A DNA stretch of 64,000 nucleotides, taken from Crotalaria pallida. Taxonomy: Eukaryota; Streptophyta; Magnoliopsida; Fabales; Fabaceae. This document shows positions 20,263 to 32,101 of the stretch, piece after piece (positions within the stretch are counted from its first letter, which is position 1; the number at the start of each line of letters is the position of its first letter). The position numbers and the translations under genes were made by a program. The notes beneath the pieces are model-generated. The model saw only the letters and a list, made by a program, of their open reading frames with translations, had not been told where the DNA came from and searched no databases. The stretch lies in assembly GCA_037953625.1 (NCBI GenBank), contig CM075655.1, positions 84,471,501 to 84,535,500 on the forward strand, read 5' to 3'.

Positions 20263-20750
20263 CTCCTTCCATGCATAGAAAATACACAGAGAGAATAGTA
20301 TAGGCCAACAGGATAGCACTATCTTATCTTGTTACCTCACTAAACATTGGATATTAATAGGATAGGATAGATTATCCTATCATGTCCATCAAACGAGCCC
20401 TACCAAGATAAGATTGACATATCATATATGAAGGCTCATCAAACTCTAAATAATTATAAGATAGGACAAATTATCTTCTCACAACTCTCTCATTCCATCA
20501 AAAACTCCTTCCATGCATAGAAAATACACAAGACAAACAGAATAGGATAAGCCAACAGGATAGCACTATCCTATCTTGTTGTCTCACTAAACATTGGATA
20601 TTAATAGGATAGGATAGATTATCCTATCATGTCCACCAAACGAGCCCTAGCATGATAAGATTTACTTATCATATATGAAGGCTCGTCAAACTCTAAATTA
20701 TTATAAGATATGACAAATTATCTTCTCACAACTCTCTTATTCCGTCAGAA
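20263..20750. repeat. Tandem duplication, 242-bp unit
   Basis: Two diverged copies, 20263-20504 and 20505-20750, each starting CTCCTTCCATGCATAG and containing GGATAGGATAGATTATCC and CAAACGAGCCCTA. The internal GATAGGAT/ATCCTATC inverted repeats suggest a small DNA-element family. No coding content. Confidence 0.8.
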
Positions 20751-20789
20751 AATTAAACAAACCCTACAAAAATGTTAATAAGGTAAACT

Positions 20790-21280
20790 TGTTGTAAAAC
20801 AACTTAACTCAATAATTAATATATATATATATATATAGTGAAAGAGGAAGTTTGAGAGAGTGAGAACAAGCAAAGAGAAAATTATATATTCATCTATATC
20901 CCAGTACAAAGAGTATAACCTATTTAAAGACATTACAATGTAACTTATGGAATGAATTATGATCAATACATTATCAATGCAAAATATAACCTACTAGGGA
21001 ATATTATAACCTTCTAGGAAATCCAAAGGAAACGAAATATGGACATCCACAATGCTCTCATATTCATAACACTCCGCCTTGGATGTACATACTTTTGAAA
21101 TGTGCCTTGTTAAAACCTTACTAATAAAAACCTAGTGGGAAAAAACTAGTGAAGAAAAAAGAGTAAACTATTCTTTATATCTTATACGCGATAAAAATTG
21201 CATCATTAAAACCCTTGCCAAGAAAAACCCAAAGGGATAAAAACCATGGCGAAGGAAAAAAAAGAGTGCAGTGCGTATCA
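20790..21280 (-). repeat. 3' LTR of a degenerate Ty1/copia element
   Basis: On the minus strand it begins TGATACGCACTGC directly after a polypurine tract. The outer end is uncertain (ACAACA at 20790 or TTAACA at 20773) because the mate LTR is absent. The text with CCATGGTTTTTATCCC is common just after copia pol genes in plants. Confidence 0.55.
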
Positions 21281-21292
21281 ATTTCTCCCCCT
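21281..21292 (-). other. Polypurine tract of the copia element
   Basis: CGAGGGGGAGAAAT on the minus strand, between the end of the pol frame and the LTR. Confidence 0.7.
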
Positions 21293-21299
21293 CGTGTAG

Positions 21300-23965
21300 A
21301 CAAATCTTAAGTCAACGAAGTCCAATCTTGTGCACCAGCTGCTCAAAAGTTTTAGTTTATAATGATTTTGTGAAAAGGTCTGCTACATTGTCACTTGAAC
21401 GGATTTGATGAACATCTATATCACCATTTTTCTGAAGTTCATGTGTGGAAAAAAACTGTGGAGATATGTGCTTAGTTTTATCTCCTTTAATGTAACATTC
21501 CTTTATTTGAGCAATGCATGCAGTATTATTTTCATATATCACTCTAGGGCTCCCTTTGATTGTCTCAAGACCGCTTGAATGTTGAACATGTTGAATCATC
21601 GATCTTAGCCATACACATTCTCTACTTGCCTCACAAAGGCTATGATTTCAGCATGACTTGATGATGTTGCTACCAAGTTTTGTTTGGTTGAGCGCCAAGA
21701 AATAGCAATTCCACCATATGTAAACAAGTACCCTGTTTGTGACCTTGCTTTATGTGGGTCTGACAAATATCCAACATATGAATATCCAATTAATTTGGAC
21801 ATTAAGTCTTTGACATATAATAATCCCATGTCAGTTGTTCCTTGAAGATAACGAAGAATATGTTTAATATCATTCCAATGTTTTCTCCTTGGTGCATAAC
21901 TATGTATTTCTAGAAAATTTATAGAAAATGCTATATCAGGTCGTGTATTATTGGCTAGATACATTAACGCACCAACTGCACTTAAATATGGTATTTGTGG
22001 ACCAAGAATTTCTTCATTATTTTCTTTAGGGTGAAAACAATTCCTCTTTATGTCAAGAGATCGAACAACCATTGGTGAGCTCAATTGATGAGTTTTGTCC
22101 ATATAAAATCTTTTTAGAACCTTTCTATATAATTGGATTGATGAATAAAAATCTCATTTGTTAAATGTTCAATCTGCCGGCCGAGACAAAATTTGGTTTT
22201 TCCAGGATATTTAATTTCAAATTCCTTTTTTTAATATGTTGTTGTACTATTAAGCTCTTCAGCAGTTCCAATGATAATCATATCATCCACATAAACAATA
22301 ATTATAGCAAACCCAGTTTTAGATCTCTTGTTGAACACACATGGACTAATGAGATCATTTTGATATCCTTCTTTTAGGAGGTATTCCTTTAGACGATTAT
22401 ACCACATTCTACCAGATTGCTTTAGGTCATACAAAGACCTTTTCAATTTTAAGGAATACATCCCCTATGCTTCATGATACATGCTTCATGCATTTTTAGT
22501 CCTTCAGGGACTTTCATGTACACATCACTATCAAGTGATCCATATAAGTAAGTCGTTACACCGTCCATAAGACGCATTTGAAGTCCTTCAAGGACTGCCA
22601 AGCTAATTAAAAATCTAAATGTAATTGCATCCACCAAATGAGAATAAGTCTCATCAAAATCAACTCCTAGTTTTTGTGTAAAGTCTTGTGCTACAAGTCT
22701 AGCTTTATATCTCACAACTTCATTTTTCTCATTACGTTTTCTCACTAGCCTATTGGTCGTACACCTTTAGGCGTTTGGACTACAAGTCCAAACACTTGAC
22801 GTTTCTCAAGAGAATTTAATTCTTCTTGAATAATTTCTCTCCATTTTGGCCAATCATTTCTTTGTCGACATTGTTCAATTGAATTTGGTTCTTGATCCTC
22901 TTCTTAATTTATAATATCAATTGCTATTGCATAAGCAAAATATTTGTCAATAACAATTTCATCTCGGTTCCACCTTTTTCCTATAGAGACATAATTTATA
23001 GAGTTCTCATCATTTTCAATATTTTCAGGTACCTGAACCTAGTCTATGGTAATATGCTTATTTATGTCCTCTACTTGATCATCTTACATTTTCTCATCTG
23101 GAGAATTCAAAATATTATTTATGTTAACTTTCTTATTAAGCTCCCTTTTCTTCCTTGGATTTTTATCTTTAAAACCGAGTGGTCTACCACGCTTTAGAGG
23201 TAAATTAGAGTTAGATTCTTCCAAGGGAAGTTTAAATCTTGCAGGAGTATTTTTTGCTGGAATATAAGATTTTGTAACCTTCTTTGCATCTACAAATGCA
23301 TCATCGGGTGATTGATTTGCAATTTCTTGCAAATGGATAATTTTCTGAATTTCAAATTCACATTGACTTGTACGAGGATCAAGATGGGAAATGGATGATG
23401 TAACCCATATTATATCTTCATTTTCCAACTTTTGTTTTTCTCCCCCTAATGTTGGGAACATAGTCTCATCAAAATCTCAATCGGCAAATCCTGCTCTGAA
23501 TAAATCTCTAGTTAATGGTTCAAGATTTTTAATAATTGGTGAAGACTCAAAACCAACATAAATTCCCCACCTCCTTTGGGGACCCATCTTTGTGCGTTTT
23601 GGTGGAGCTATTGAGACATACCGCGCAACCAAAAATTCTTAGATGGGTTATATCTGGTTGCTGGCCAGTCACAATTTGTAGTGGGGAATACATATAATAA
23701 GCAGTTGGCCTTAGTCGAATCAGTTCTGCAACATGCAATATCACATGGACCCAAGAAGAAGATGATAATTTGGATTTCATAACCAAGGACCTAGCGATTT
23801 ATTGTAGTATTGGCAATTAGGGCGCATGCCCCCATGCCACATAACCAAAAGTAAAAATGGAAGTGGTTGTGCAAGATGATGGAGAAAACCTCTCAGGGAG
23901 TTATTCTGTCCTATATCTGTTAATCCTCCCTCATGACTGCAGCTCATTTTGAGATTAAACATCAT
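21300..23965 (-). pseudogene. Ty1/copia pol, broken (integrase C-term, RT, RNase H)
   Basis: Read on the minus strand. 23790-23547 is the integrase C-terminal part (RPTAYYMYSPLQIVTGQQPD, LRIFGCAV). 23461-23084 is the Lys/Pro-rich linker. 22745-22449 is RT (FTQKLGVDFDETYS, VPEGLKM). 22461-22231 is the RT palm with the catalytic YVDDM. 22102-21605 and 21599-21357 are RNase H (YLSAVGALMYLANNTRPDIA; TSSSHAEIIA; ADLFTKSL). At least four frameshifts or stops separate these blocks, so no enzyme can be made. Gag and the 5' LTR are missing, cut off at the junction with a gypsy fragment near 23960. The lineage within copia is not resolved. Confidence 0.85.
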
Positions 23966-24620
23966 ATTTTAAATAATCTTCCAAATTTTCATGGTTTAGA
24001 CAGGGAAGACCCATACTTCCATGTTAAAGATTTTTAGGAAATTCGAAGAAATTTCAAGTTTGAAAATTTGCAGAAGAATCTATACATTTGCTTCTTTTCC
24101 CTTTCTCATTAAAGGATAAAGCAAAAATTTGGTTGAACTCTTTACCTTCTAATTCTATTAAAACATGGGAAACATTATGTCAAAAAATTTTATCTAAATT
24201 TTCTCCCATGTCCAAAACAAACTGTTTGAGAAGGGAGATGTCAGATTTTTGCCAAGCAGATGATGAAAAGTTTTATGAGAGTTGGGAAAGATTTAAAGAT
24301 TTGCTTGCAAGTGTCCTCACCATGGTTTTGAAAAATGGTGGCTTGTGCAATATTTTTAAAATGGTTTGACACATTTAAAATGGGTCTTTGTTGAAACTAT
24401 GAAAAATGGTAGATTTTTTTAATATAAACTCAACAAAGGCTTATCAATTTTTTGAGGATTTATCTGAGAACTCTCAACAATGGGATTTTACTAACCGTAA
24501 GGATAAATTCAATCAATCTAAAAGGGGTTCTTATTTGAAGTTAATGACGAGATTGACATCAAAGCTAGACTAGATTTTCTTACACAAGAAGTTAAGTAAA
24601 TCTGTCACTAAATAAAGGTG
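23938..24620 (+). pseudogene. Athila-like Ty3/gypsy gag relic
   Basis: Plus-strand frame pieces: AHFEIKHHILNNLPNFHGLD at 23938, then after a stop and a shift FPFSLKDKAKIWLNSLPSNS and DDEKFYESWERFKDLL (24088-24369), then AYQFFEDLSENSQQWDFTNR near 24440. This is the Retrotrans_gag region of Athila-type elements. Frameshifts and stops make it non-functional. No LTR or pol of this element is seen nearby. Confidence 0.75.
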
Positions 24621-24958
24621 TTGGTCAAGCTAGTCATGCCAAACAGGAAAAATGTGATTTGTAAGGCTTTGATAATCATCATCGAGGTAGCTTACAACAT
24701 GTGCATGAATTTGAATAAACTAAATGAATCTTAACTTTCCTTGTTAATACCAAAAACTTGCAATTGATTTATCTGCTATTATTGTCAACAACTAACAATA
24801 ACTATGGATTCAAAAACATAAAATAAAAGAAGTTTCATATTTTCTCTTTTTTAAAATATTTATATGTTTTTTAAAATCTTTTATAATAGAGTAAATGTCC
24901 AAATTGATCCCTGAATTTTTTCATGTGATCACATTTAGTCCCTGAAAAAAATAAAGAT
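24621..24958. other. Unassigned AT-rich stretch with one arm of a foldback-like element
   Basis: 24893-24955 reads like one arm of a small foldback element (ATTGATCCCTGAATTTTTTC and ATTTAGTCCCTGAAAAAA). The second arm was not found, perhaps because the next element is inserted here. Nothing else is recognised. Confidence 0.35.
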
Positions 24959-27900
24959 CTATAACGCCCCTATTTGATAACTTGAAAATATTATTTATTT
25001 TAAATAAAATGTCACGAAAATCTGAGTAAATTTTTTTGAAACGTTTATTACATTGTACAAACTTTAGTTATACAAAAGTATATCATTCCTTAACATTTTT
25101 TATGGTTATGAGTTATTTCATCATCCCATAGCTTAAATAAAGTTTCCGAAAACGAGATATTACTACATCGCCTCTCAAAATATTTTCCTCAAAAGTCATA
25201 CAATATTTTATTCCTCAAAATATACAATGGTTAAATTGCGGAAAAGGGATTTTCCTTAAATCATTGGACTTTGCTCAAAATCTCATGAAGCCATTATATT
25301 GTTCCATTGCAAAAGATGACACTTATCAAAATGGGGTTACATAAATGTAGAGCAATTTAATCCTAGTCTCCTTAAGAGGGGGTACAAGGCTAAAACATAA
25401 CACTTCCTAAACTATTTGACTTTGGCCACGATAGATAATGCTTCCACTAGATCGGGATCCTCCTCAACATCCATATATATAAATTCCCTCATCAACAGGC
25501 TGCATTGGTTCCACCAGATTCTAGTGATGATCTTGTAGTCCTCCACATCTGTAGTCTTCTAACGTAAGTCTACTCATCATGTCATCCAGAGCCATGCCTC
25601 TAAGAGTGTGCCAAGGGTTGGTGATCTCCAAGCATGTGTTGCCTCTCCATATCCATGCATCATGCGTGATCTCCCATGATCTTACCCCCAAGGGCGACAT
25701 GAGCACTTGTACTTGGTATGCCATCTAAGGGGTTGCAACATCGAACACCAGCAAAGTAGAAACAAATGAGAGAGTAAGAGATTCGAACGAATTAATGTCG
25801 ATGGTGCAGGCTTACAATAAGCAAAATATTAAGACACACACACAATCACATAACCAACCAACATATATCATATACATCATCATCCATGATCCATCATGAC
25901 CATTTTCAATAATTAACATTATCATTATCAACATCAACATTAATCCAAGGCTCATGACTTAATCTTTGTTATTAAGTCTTATGGAATCACATTCGTCGAT
26001 GATAAGGGAAAAGCATCATCGTGGTGTAGGGTTAAGTTAGCACACACGGCTACATCTCCTCCAATATCCTCCAAAACCTTAGTCGGAAAGCAAACGGGAC
26101 GTACAAGACCTTTAACCTCGCAGGACTAGAAGTCGAGAAATAAATGTTGTAACCATCACACGAGTCAGCCAAAATAATTACCAATAATACTTACGATATC
26201 AGAATATCATACCTCAATATTAAAGGGGGGCCCAAAAACCATCAAATATCTAGCCTCGTTCAGGTTCCCCTCTCACCATTTTCGAGTTGCTAAAGGGGGC
26301 ATCAGTACTTCTCTAGTTAGTTATGAAGGACTTGCAATGGTTCACCGGATCTAGCAGCCCCAACCATATGTAAACTCGTCCCGCCTAGAGAAGCACTTAA
26401 GGCTTCTTGACGTTTCACCGTCATTGCCCTCCCTTATCACAATCACCCTCTTAAGTATCAACAGATACTTAAGGTATCTTTCCTCTCCATTACTCCATAC
26501 TCATCTCGCAGAGTTAGTAAAAGTCTTTTAAGTTTTATTAAGAGGGTTTAGTCAACCCATTCTAAGCATAGCTTCTAACGGGCTCGACCTTAATTAAACT
26601 TTCAAAAACTTTCTCATCGCCCATCAACACTTCCTTGTACATGGAAATCCAGACTAACCCTGAATCTCAAATCGCATTAATGTTTTATGAACCGAGTCTT
26701 ACTACGTAACGACTTGTGCCCAAACAAGGGAGTTTCAATATCTTTCTTGTGTCTTTTACAGTTCCAAACTCTTACATCCATCATGATATCAAATTTCGAC
26801 ATAAGTGCTGTCAACAATAATCTTTCTATCAGAATCCATCTTTCTTTTTGTTCTTTTCAAATACTTTAATTTCTTACTTCAATCCCACACTATTTTGGCA
26901 CAACATATTTCTTTTGACACAAAACTCTTTTCATGCTTAAATTATTTGTTTGATCACAAATCGATTGATCAAATAAAGTATGTATGTTCAAAACAAAATT
27001 CATTTCGACTCAAAACATTTTTCTTTCACTTAGAAGAAGTTTGTTCAACGTGGAAGAAACTTATGTTGACATCACTATCATTCCAACATAAAGTGTTGCT
27101 TTTAAGAAAAATCTTGACACTCTTTATTTCCACTCAAAAATCATTTCGACACAACTTTTATTTGAACTTGAAAAGTTACAAAATATTTATTTCCATCCAT
27201 AAAGATTATTCTGACATCAACACTTATCTCGTTCTCAAGGCCATTACATTCGAAGTCTTGTCCTCAACATCGTTTCATTACACATTCCTTATTCTTAAAC
27301 CCTTCATCAATATTATCATTATTATAGCCAGACATATAATATAACAGACGTATAATGTACATTTGTAAATAACTTCAGTAGAATATAACAACATTTAATA
27401 AGCATACAAATCATCATATAACATTATGTGGTCTTGGTATTTTCGCATGATCGGCCATTCACACACTCACAATTTGCTGTTATACTACTAACCATTTAGA
27501 CCACTAAGTTCTGACATTTGAGATGATCAAGAATGTCCTAATATTTAACCTAAACGCCATAGTGTCTTAGGAAAGCTTCTCTCTCACCTTATACGTCAGC
27601 AAGAAGTCCAAAGTATCCAATGAGCTTGGTCCACCGCTTCGCGCACGCGCACGTCATCTTTAATCCTTGAATCAAGCACGACACGTTAACGCTATACTAC
27701 TATACTTGTTTAGTTCTACATGCATGAATAAAACTTTTTTGAACACATAGGCATCATGCTTAACAATGTAAAGTGAAAACACAAAACCTTTTCTCTAAAA
27801 AATTTCCAAACCTTTTTAACACGTTAAAAACATCAAAACTTTATTAAAATCACAATTATAATTTACATTACATAAATATCTCAATGCTAGACTTTTTGGA

Positions 27901-28350
27901 CAACATTATAAAATTCAAGGAAAACAATATAAAACTTCAAAATTAAAACTTACTCAAATTTTTTCCAATAATTAACACCTTAAAAACCTCAAGTTTTTGA
28001 CCAAAAGAAATCATTTTTAAACTCATATTATCACAAACATAAAACTTGGGAAGCAATCATAACTTACACTTAAAATCACTTTTCACACTAAAAATCGTTT
28101 CAAGATTCAATACATGCAATACTACCAAAATTTCTAAGTTTCAATCAAAAGAAATCACTCTTAAATAATTGCTAATCATGGAATAAACTTTTGGACAACA
28201 ACCTAACACTTTGCACCAATCATTTTAAAGACACAAGAATTAGTTTCAAACTTTATTTTCAAAGTACCATTAAGAAATCTAAGCTTATAGCTCAATCAAA
28301 TATTTTTCTAAGTACTAATCTATACTATTATATAAAGAAAACATGCTTAA
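24959..28350 (-). repeat. Partial LTR related to family D
   Basis: The left end (TATAACGCCCCTATTTGATAACTT) matches the left end of solo LTR D (TGTAACACCCCGATTTGGCAACTT at 53260). Further blocks correspond in order: CTTCTTGACGTTTCACCGTCAT at 26403 against 54676, and the TTTGAGATGAT zone near 27517 against 55482. It therefore lies in the same minus orientation as D. The right boundary is not found. A perfect hairpin CTTAAGTATC/GATACTTAAG with loop AACA lies at 26450-26473. The frame at 26805-27344 is AT-rich and has no recognisable domain. Confidence 0.55.
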
Positions 28351-30364
28351 CATAACTAAAATAACTAAAAAGAGGTTGGCGTAAATTAGATTTAGCCCGT
28401 TTTACCCCTATACTTCACTCTTATTTACAAGATATTTTCTCTTCTCCAAAACCTGGATAATAAACATGAAATGACTAAACTGTAAATTCACTGTATTTAC
28501 TAACCTTCCAAAGCAGTTTCAAGAGGTTTAGAAAAACGTGTATATAGACCCTTCTCCTTGACAATTTTTCTTGGAAGTTTTCACTTGGTAGCTTTTATCT
28601 ATTAAAAGGTGAAGGCATTTTTTTTTCAAATCAAATTTTTATTGGCTTCAATATTATCTACTTGCAGTCACAATTGCACTCCTTTGTAAAAATAAAAAAA
28701 ACTAGCGGTTCTATTGGTAAGCAGTTACAACTGCACTCACAAAAATGTAAACTGAACTGCTCAGATAATTTATGGTATCTTTGCACCCATCAATAAAACA
28801 AAACAAAAGGGCAAACCATTCTCATATGACTTTCAATTCCTTTTTATGTTGAACCCACAACCTTGCCTTAGAGTCTCCTCCCAGGCTCTCATATGAAATC
28901 AAACAATGACATTTTATTCCATTTGTCTTCCCTACTTACTCCTATGTTAATAAATTTAACATGAAGAAAATAAGTCCCGAAGGAGAACTTGGGAAAGTAC
29001 TGTTGGATGAATGGCTTTGTTATTTTCATTTTATCCTTTTCTATTATATTTTTATCATCTTATCTTTTTATTTTTAAATATTTTTTTTATTCAAACTCCT
29101 TCCAATTAAACTCAACAACAACATGTGTTAAACTTTGGGATGGGGAGAAGTAGAATTACATGCTTAGATGAGGGGTGGATTTTATCCTAAGTAAGGAGGT
29201 ACTCATTACTTTGGGAATTTACTCCCCTACATAAAAAGCGCCTTAGGTTAAGGTTTCATTGCTATTGTTACTCGTTTGCTACTAAGACTCCTTTCTAGTT
29301 TGGATTTTACTAATTGAGTGAAATTCAAACCTTAAAACACAGCATACTACAATTCAATTTGCAAAACATAGTATAAGATTTTAGGAGTATAATCAATTTA
29401 CTAGTTAATTCACAATCACATTATTGATATAATTACTCTTTTGGTTTGACATTAGTGTTATAATAGTATTCATAAGTAAAGCGTCAATGAGTATCATAAT
29501 TTGGAGTTCAATTCTATTAAACAAGAGGGGCATGCTTTTAAGGAGGAATAAAATTACAATTCAACACAAGTAAGAGAAGTCAATCAACACAGATATACTC
29601 AGCTATACTTGAAAAGGATCAATAGCTTCAATACTCAAAAGTTTAATACTTGCTTATTTATAAGTCTATTTACAGAAGAAGGAGATATAATATTTATATT
29701 ATTAGGTTTTATGTATCTCTTAATCTATATAGGTATATTTGTAATTCTTAATCATTCAAACACATACAAGACAGTCAGAAAATTTTCTCATACTTAAATT
29801 ACTTTATACTTCCATAAAGTCCATTGAAAATAGTTATAGGTATGTGTCTCAAACAAAATTTGAAATGTAATCAAATAAAATAGTGATCGTTACTACTTTT
29901 ATGGAACTAAAAATAAATTTTCACAAAACGAAACCCTTGACATGAATCATTAGTATAAAGTTCAAAATAATTTTTTTTTCTTAAAACACTTACACACTTT
30001 AGTTAGGGATAAGATACTGTATTGTTAAGAAATTTCTCAAGAATTGTATCTTAAAAATTGTAGTAGGATAGAGATTCAAAAATTAAGTGATGATTTAGAA
30101 GTAAGAAACATATGTAATATCAAAAAAGTATTAGTATATTTCTTCCTACATCATTAGGAAAACATTTATCAATCAATAGAAAAAGGAATATGACTTAAAT
30201 TTACAAAAACCATTCACTTATATTAGAGACAAGACTAGACTAGATACTCATATACATTCTAGTTTATTAAAGATTAAATGAAAGCATTTCAAAAATTTTA
30301 ATTTCATTGTGTTCAAAATTTTCTTAAAGGAAATTAGTGTTGAAGTGTATATAAAGCATGGAAG
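28351..30364. other. Unassigned AT-rich region
   Basis: About 2 kb with no convincing frame, LTR end, inverted repeat or RNA gene. It may belong to the interior or 3' part of element C, but I could not match it to element B. Confidence 0.4.
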
Positions 30365-32101
30365 TGTTGGGTTTGGCCTCAAAATCTCGAGAGAGGGGGG
30401 GGGGGGGGTGAATCGAGTTTTACTAAATTATTGCGAAAACCCTTATAAATTAAAAAATTGTTTTGCGTTGGAGAGATTAGACGTTTGAGAAGGAGAGCGA
30501 AAACGATTGATAAAAATAATGGAGTAGCGCTGAAACGTAAATAATTAAAATATGCGGAAAATAAAGGAGACAGGGATAGAAAATCTTGCACCTGGTAATT
30601 TTATACTGGTTCAGCCTTCCCATCGAAAGGCCTAGTCCAGTCCCCAAGCGAGAGAGTTCTATAACTAGCAATTGAGCAGCACCCAATTACAACCAAGAGC
30701 ACCCCGCACACTACTAGGAACGTCCGTTCGCTAGGGGCCTCAACAACACACAGCAGGGTTCCTCACCCTACGAACGCCTCAATGTTCAACTATGGGATTC
30801 TCTCCCTACCACTAAGGTTGAGTACAAATCAATGAGAGTGATTACAATAGTTTGATGTGTTCTTCAACAACACGGATACAACAATCAAGTACTATGATAA
30901 TGAAGTTTTCTTTTCGAAGTCTAAATGGCCAACAAGGATTTATTAGAGTTCTTCAAAAATATAAGCATTATGTTCAGAGAAAAATAGGAGAAGAAGAGAA
31001 CGTGATTTTTTCAGAAAAACTTCATATCAAAAGAATGAATGAATAATGTTGGAGTGAATAACTTTTATAATTCAAAAAGATTTAAATCAACAAATCAAAA
31101 TCAATTTTAAACCAAAATAAAATAAAATATGATTTCGAAATAAGTTTTAAAATCAAAACTAAATCAAAATGATTTAAGAAATAAAATAAAGATTTGATTC
31201 TTAAAACGAAAAAGGAAATAATTCAAATTTAAAATCATTTTCGAATTTTGTAAAATAAATCAGAATCTTATATATACAAACAAATCTGGAAATAATCAAA
31301 ATGATTCTGACACGTTTTTCAATAAAAACTGAAGTAATCGATTACTTTCTGAAGGTAATCGATTATTTCTTAAAAAATAGAAACTTTTAAATTCTTTTGA
31401 AAAACAAGTAATCGATTAGACCAATAATAGTTAATCGATTACATCACCCCTGTTCATTATATGATGCAACTCATTTAATCGATTACTACTCATCAAATAA
31501 TCGATTACTGAGTCTCTGTTAGTTGAAAAATGCAACATCATGTAATCGATTACTACAAAGCATATAATCGATTACTTTGTCTCAGGAAAATATATGATGC
31601 AACAATTTTAATCGATTACTTGAGCCAGGTAATCGATTATTCTCATATGAAAGTAATGGATTAGCAAAGTTCACTTAATCGATTACAAGTTCTCTGATTT
31701 TGTATGATGCAACAAGGTTAATCGATTAACTTAGTCAAGTAATCGATTACTCCTTCTTGCATACATAAAAATATTCAGAGTTTTGTATCATCAAGTATTT
31801 TCACCAAAACTAAGATATGAAAATAGCTTTTCATGAAAACACATTTTCTTCTCCTTTTTAATTGAAAAACTCATTGGCCTTTTAAACTCTTTAAGAACAG
31901 AAACTTCATTACCTTACAAATGTCCTAAGGGAAAAGGCTTCTAAGCTATATCTTGCTTGAATCTTATATCTTGAACTTGAAGGAACTTGTGAGCTTGAAT
32001 CTTGAGTTGGTTCCTTATCATCAAAACATTAGCTTGATATTTACTTGAAGTCCATGAGTGAGTTTGAAGCATGTCTTCCAACACTAGCTTGACTTCCAAC
32101 A
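30365..32101 (-). repeat. Solo LTR, Sirevirus-type, second family
   Basis: 1737 bp from TGTTGGGTTTGG to GACTTCCAACA; on the minus strand it starts TGTTGGAAGTC like the element at 3280-10763. The flanks ggaag (30360-30364) and gaaag (32102-32106) look like a TSD with one change. It shares CCAGTCCCCAAGCG and the AT-rich and palindrome zones with the other Sirevirus LTR, but is clearly diverged and about 530 bp shorter. A G-homopolymer of about 14 lies near 30396. No internal region remains, so it is a solo LTR. Confidence 0.82.
31335..31749. promoter_or_regulatory. TAATCGATTA paired-palindrome array (solo LTR)
   Basis: Pairs start at 31335/31356, 31409/31432, 31476/31498, 31543/31565, 31609/31630, 31654 (decayed)/31676 and 31719/31740. 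Spacing inside pairs is 21-23 bp. Intervals between successive pairs are 74, 67, 67, 66, 45 and 65 bp. This is the same rhythm as in the diverged LTR at 3280-5543, with one extra module. Confidence 0.85.

Noticed and set aside
26805..27344. 179-residue frame
   Set aside because: It is rich in Phe, Ile, Ser and Leu, AT-driven, inside an LTR-like region, with no domain or codon signal.
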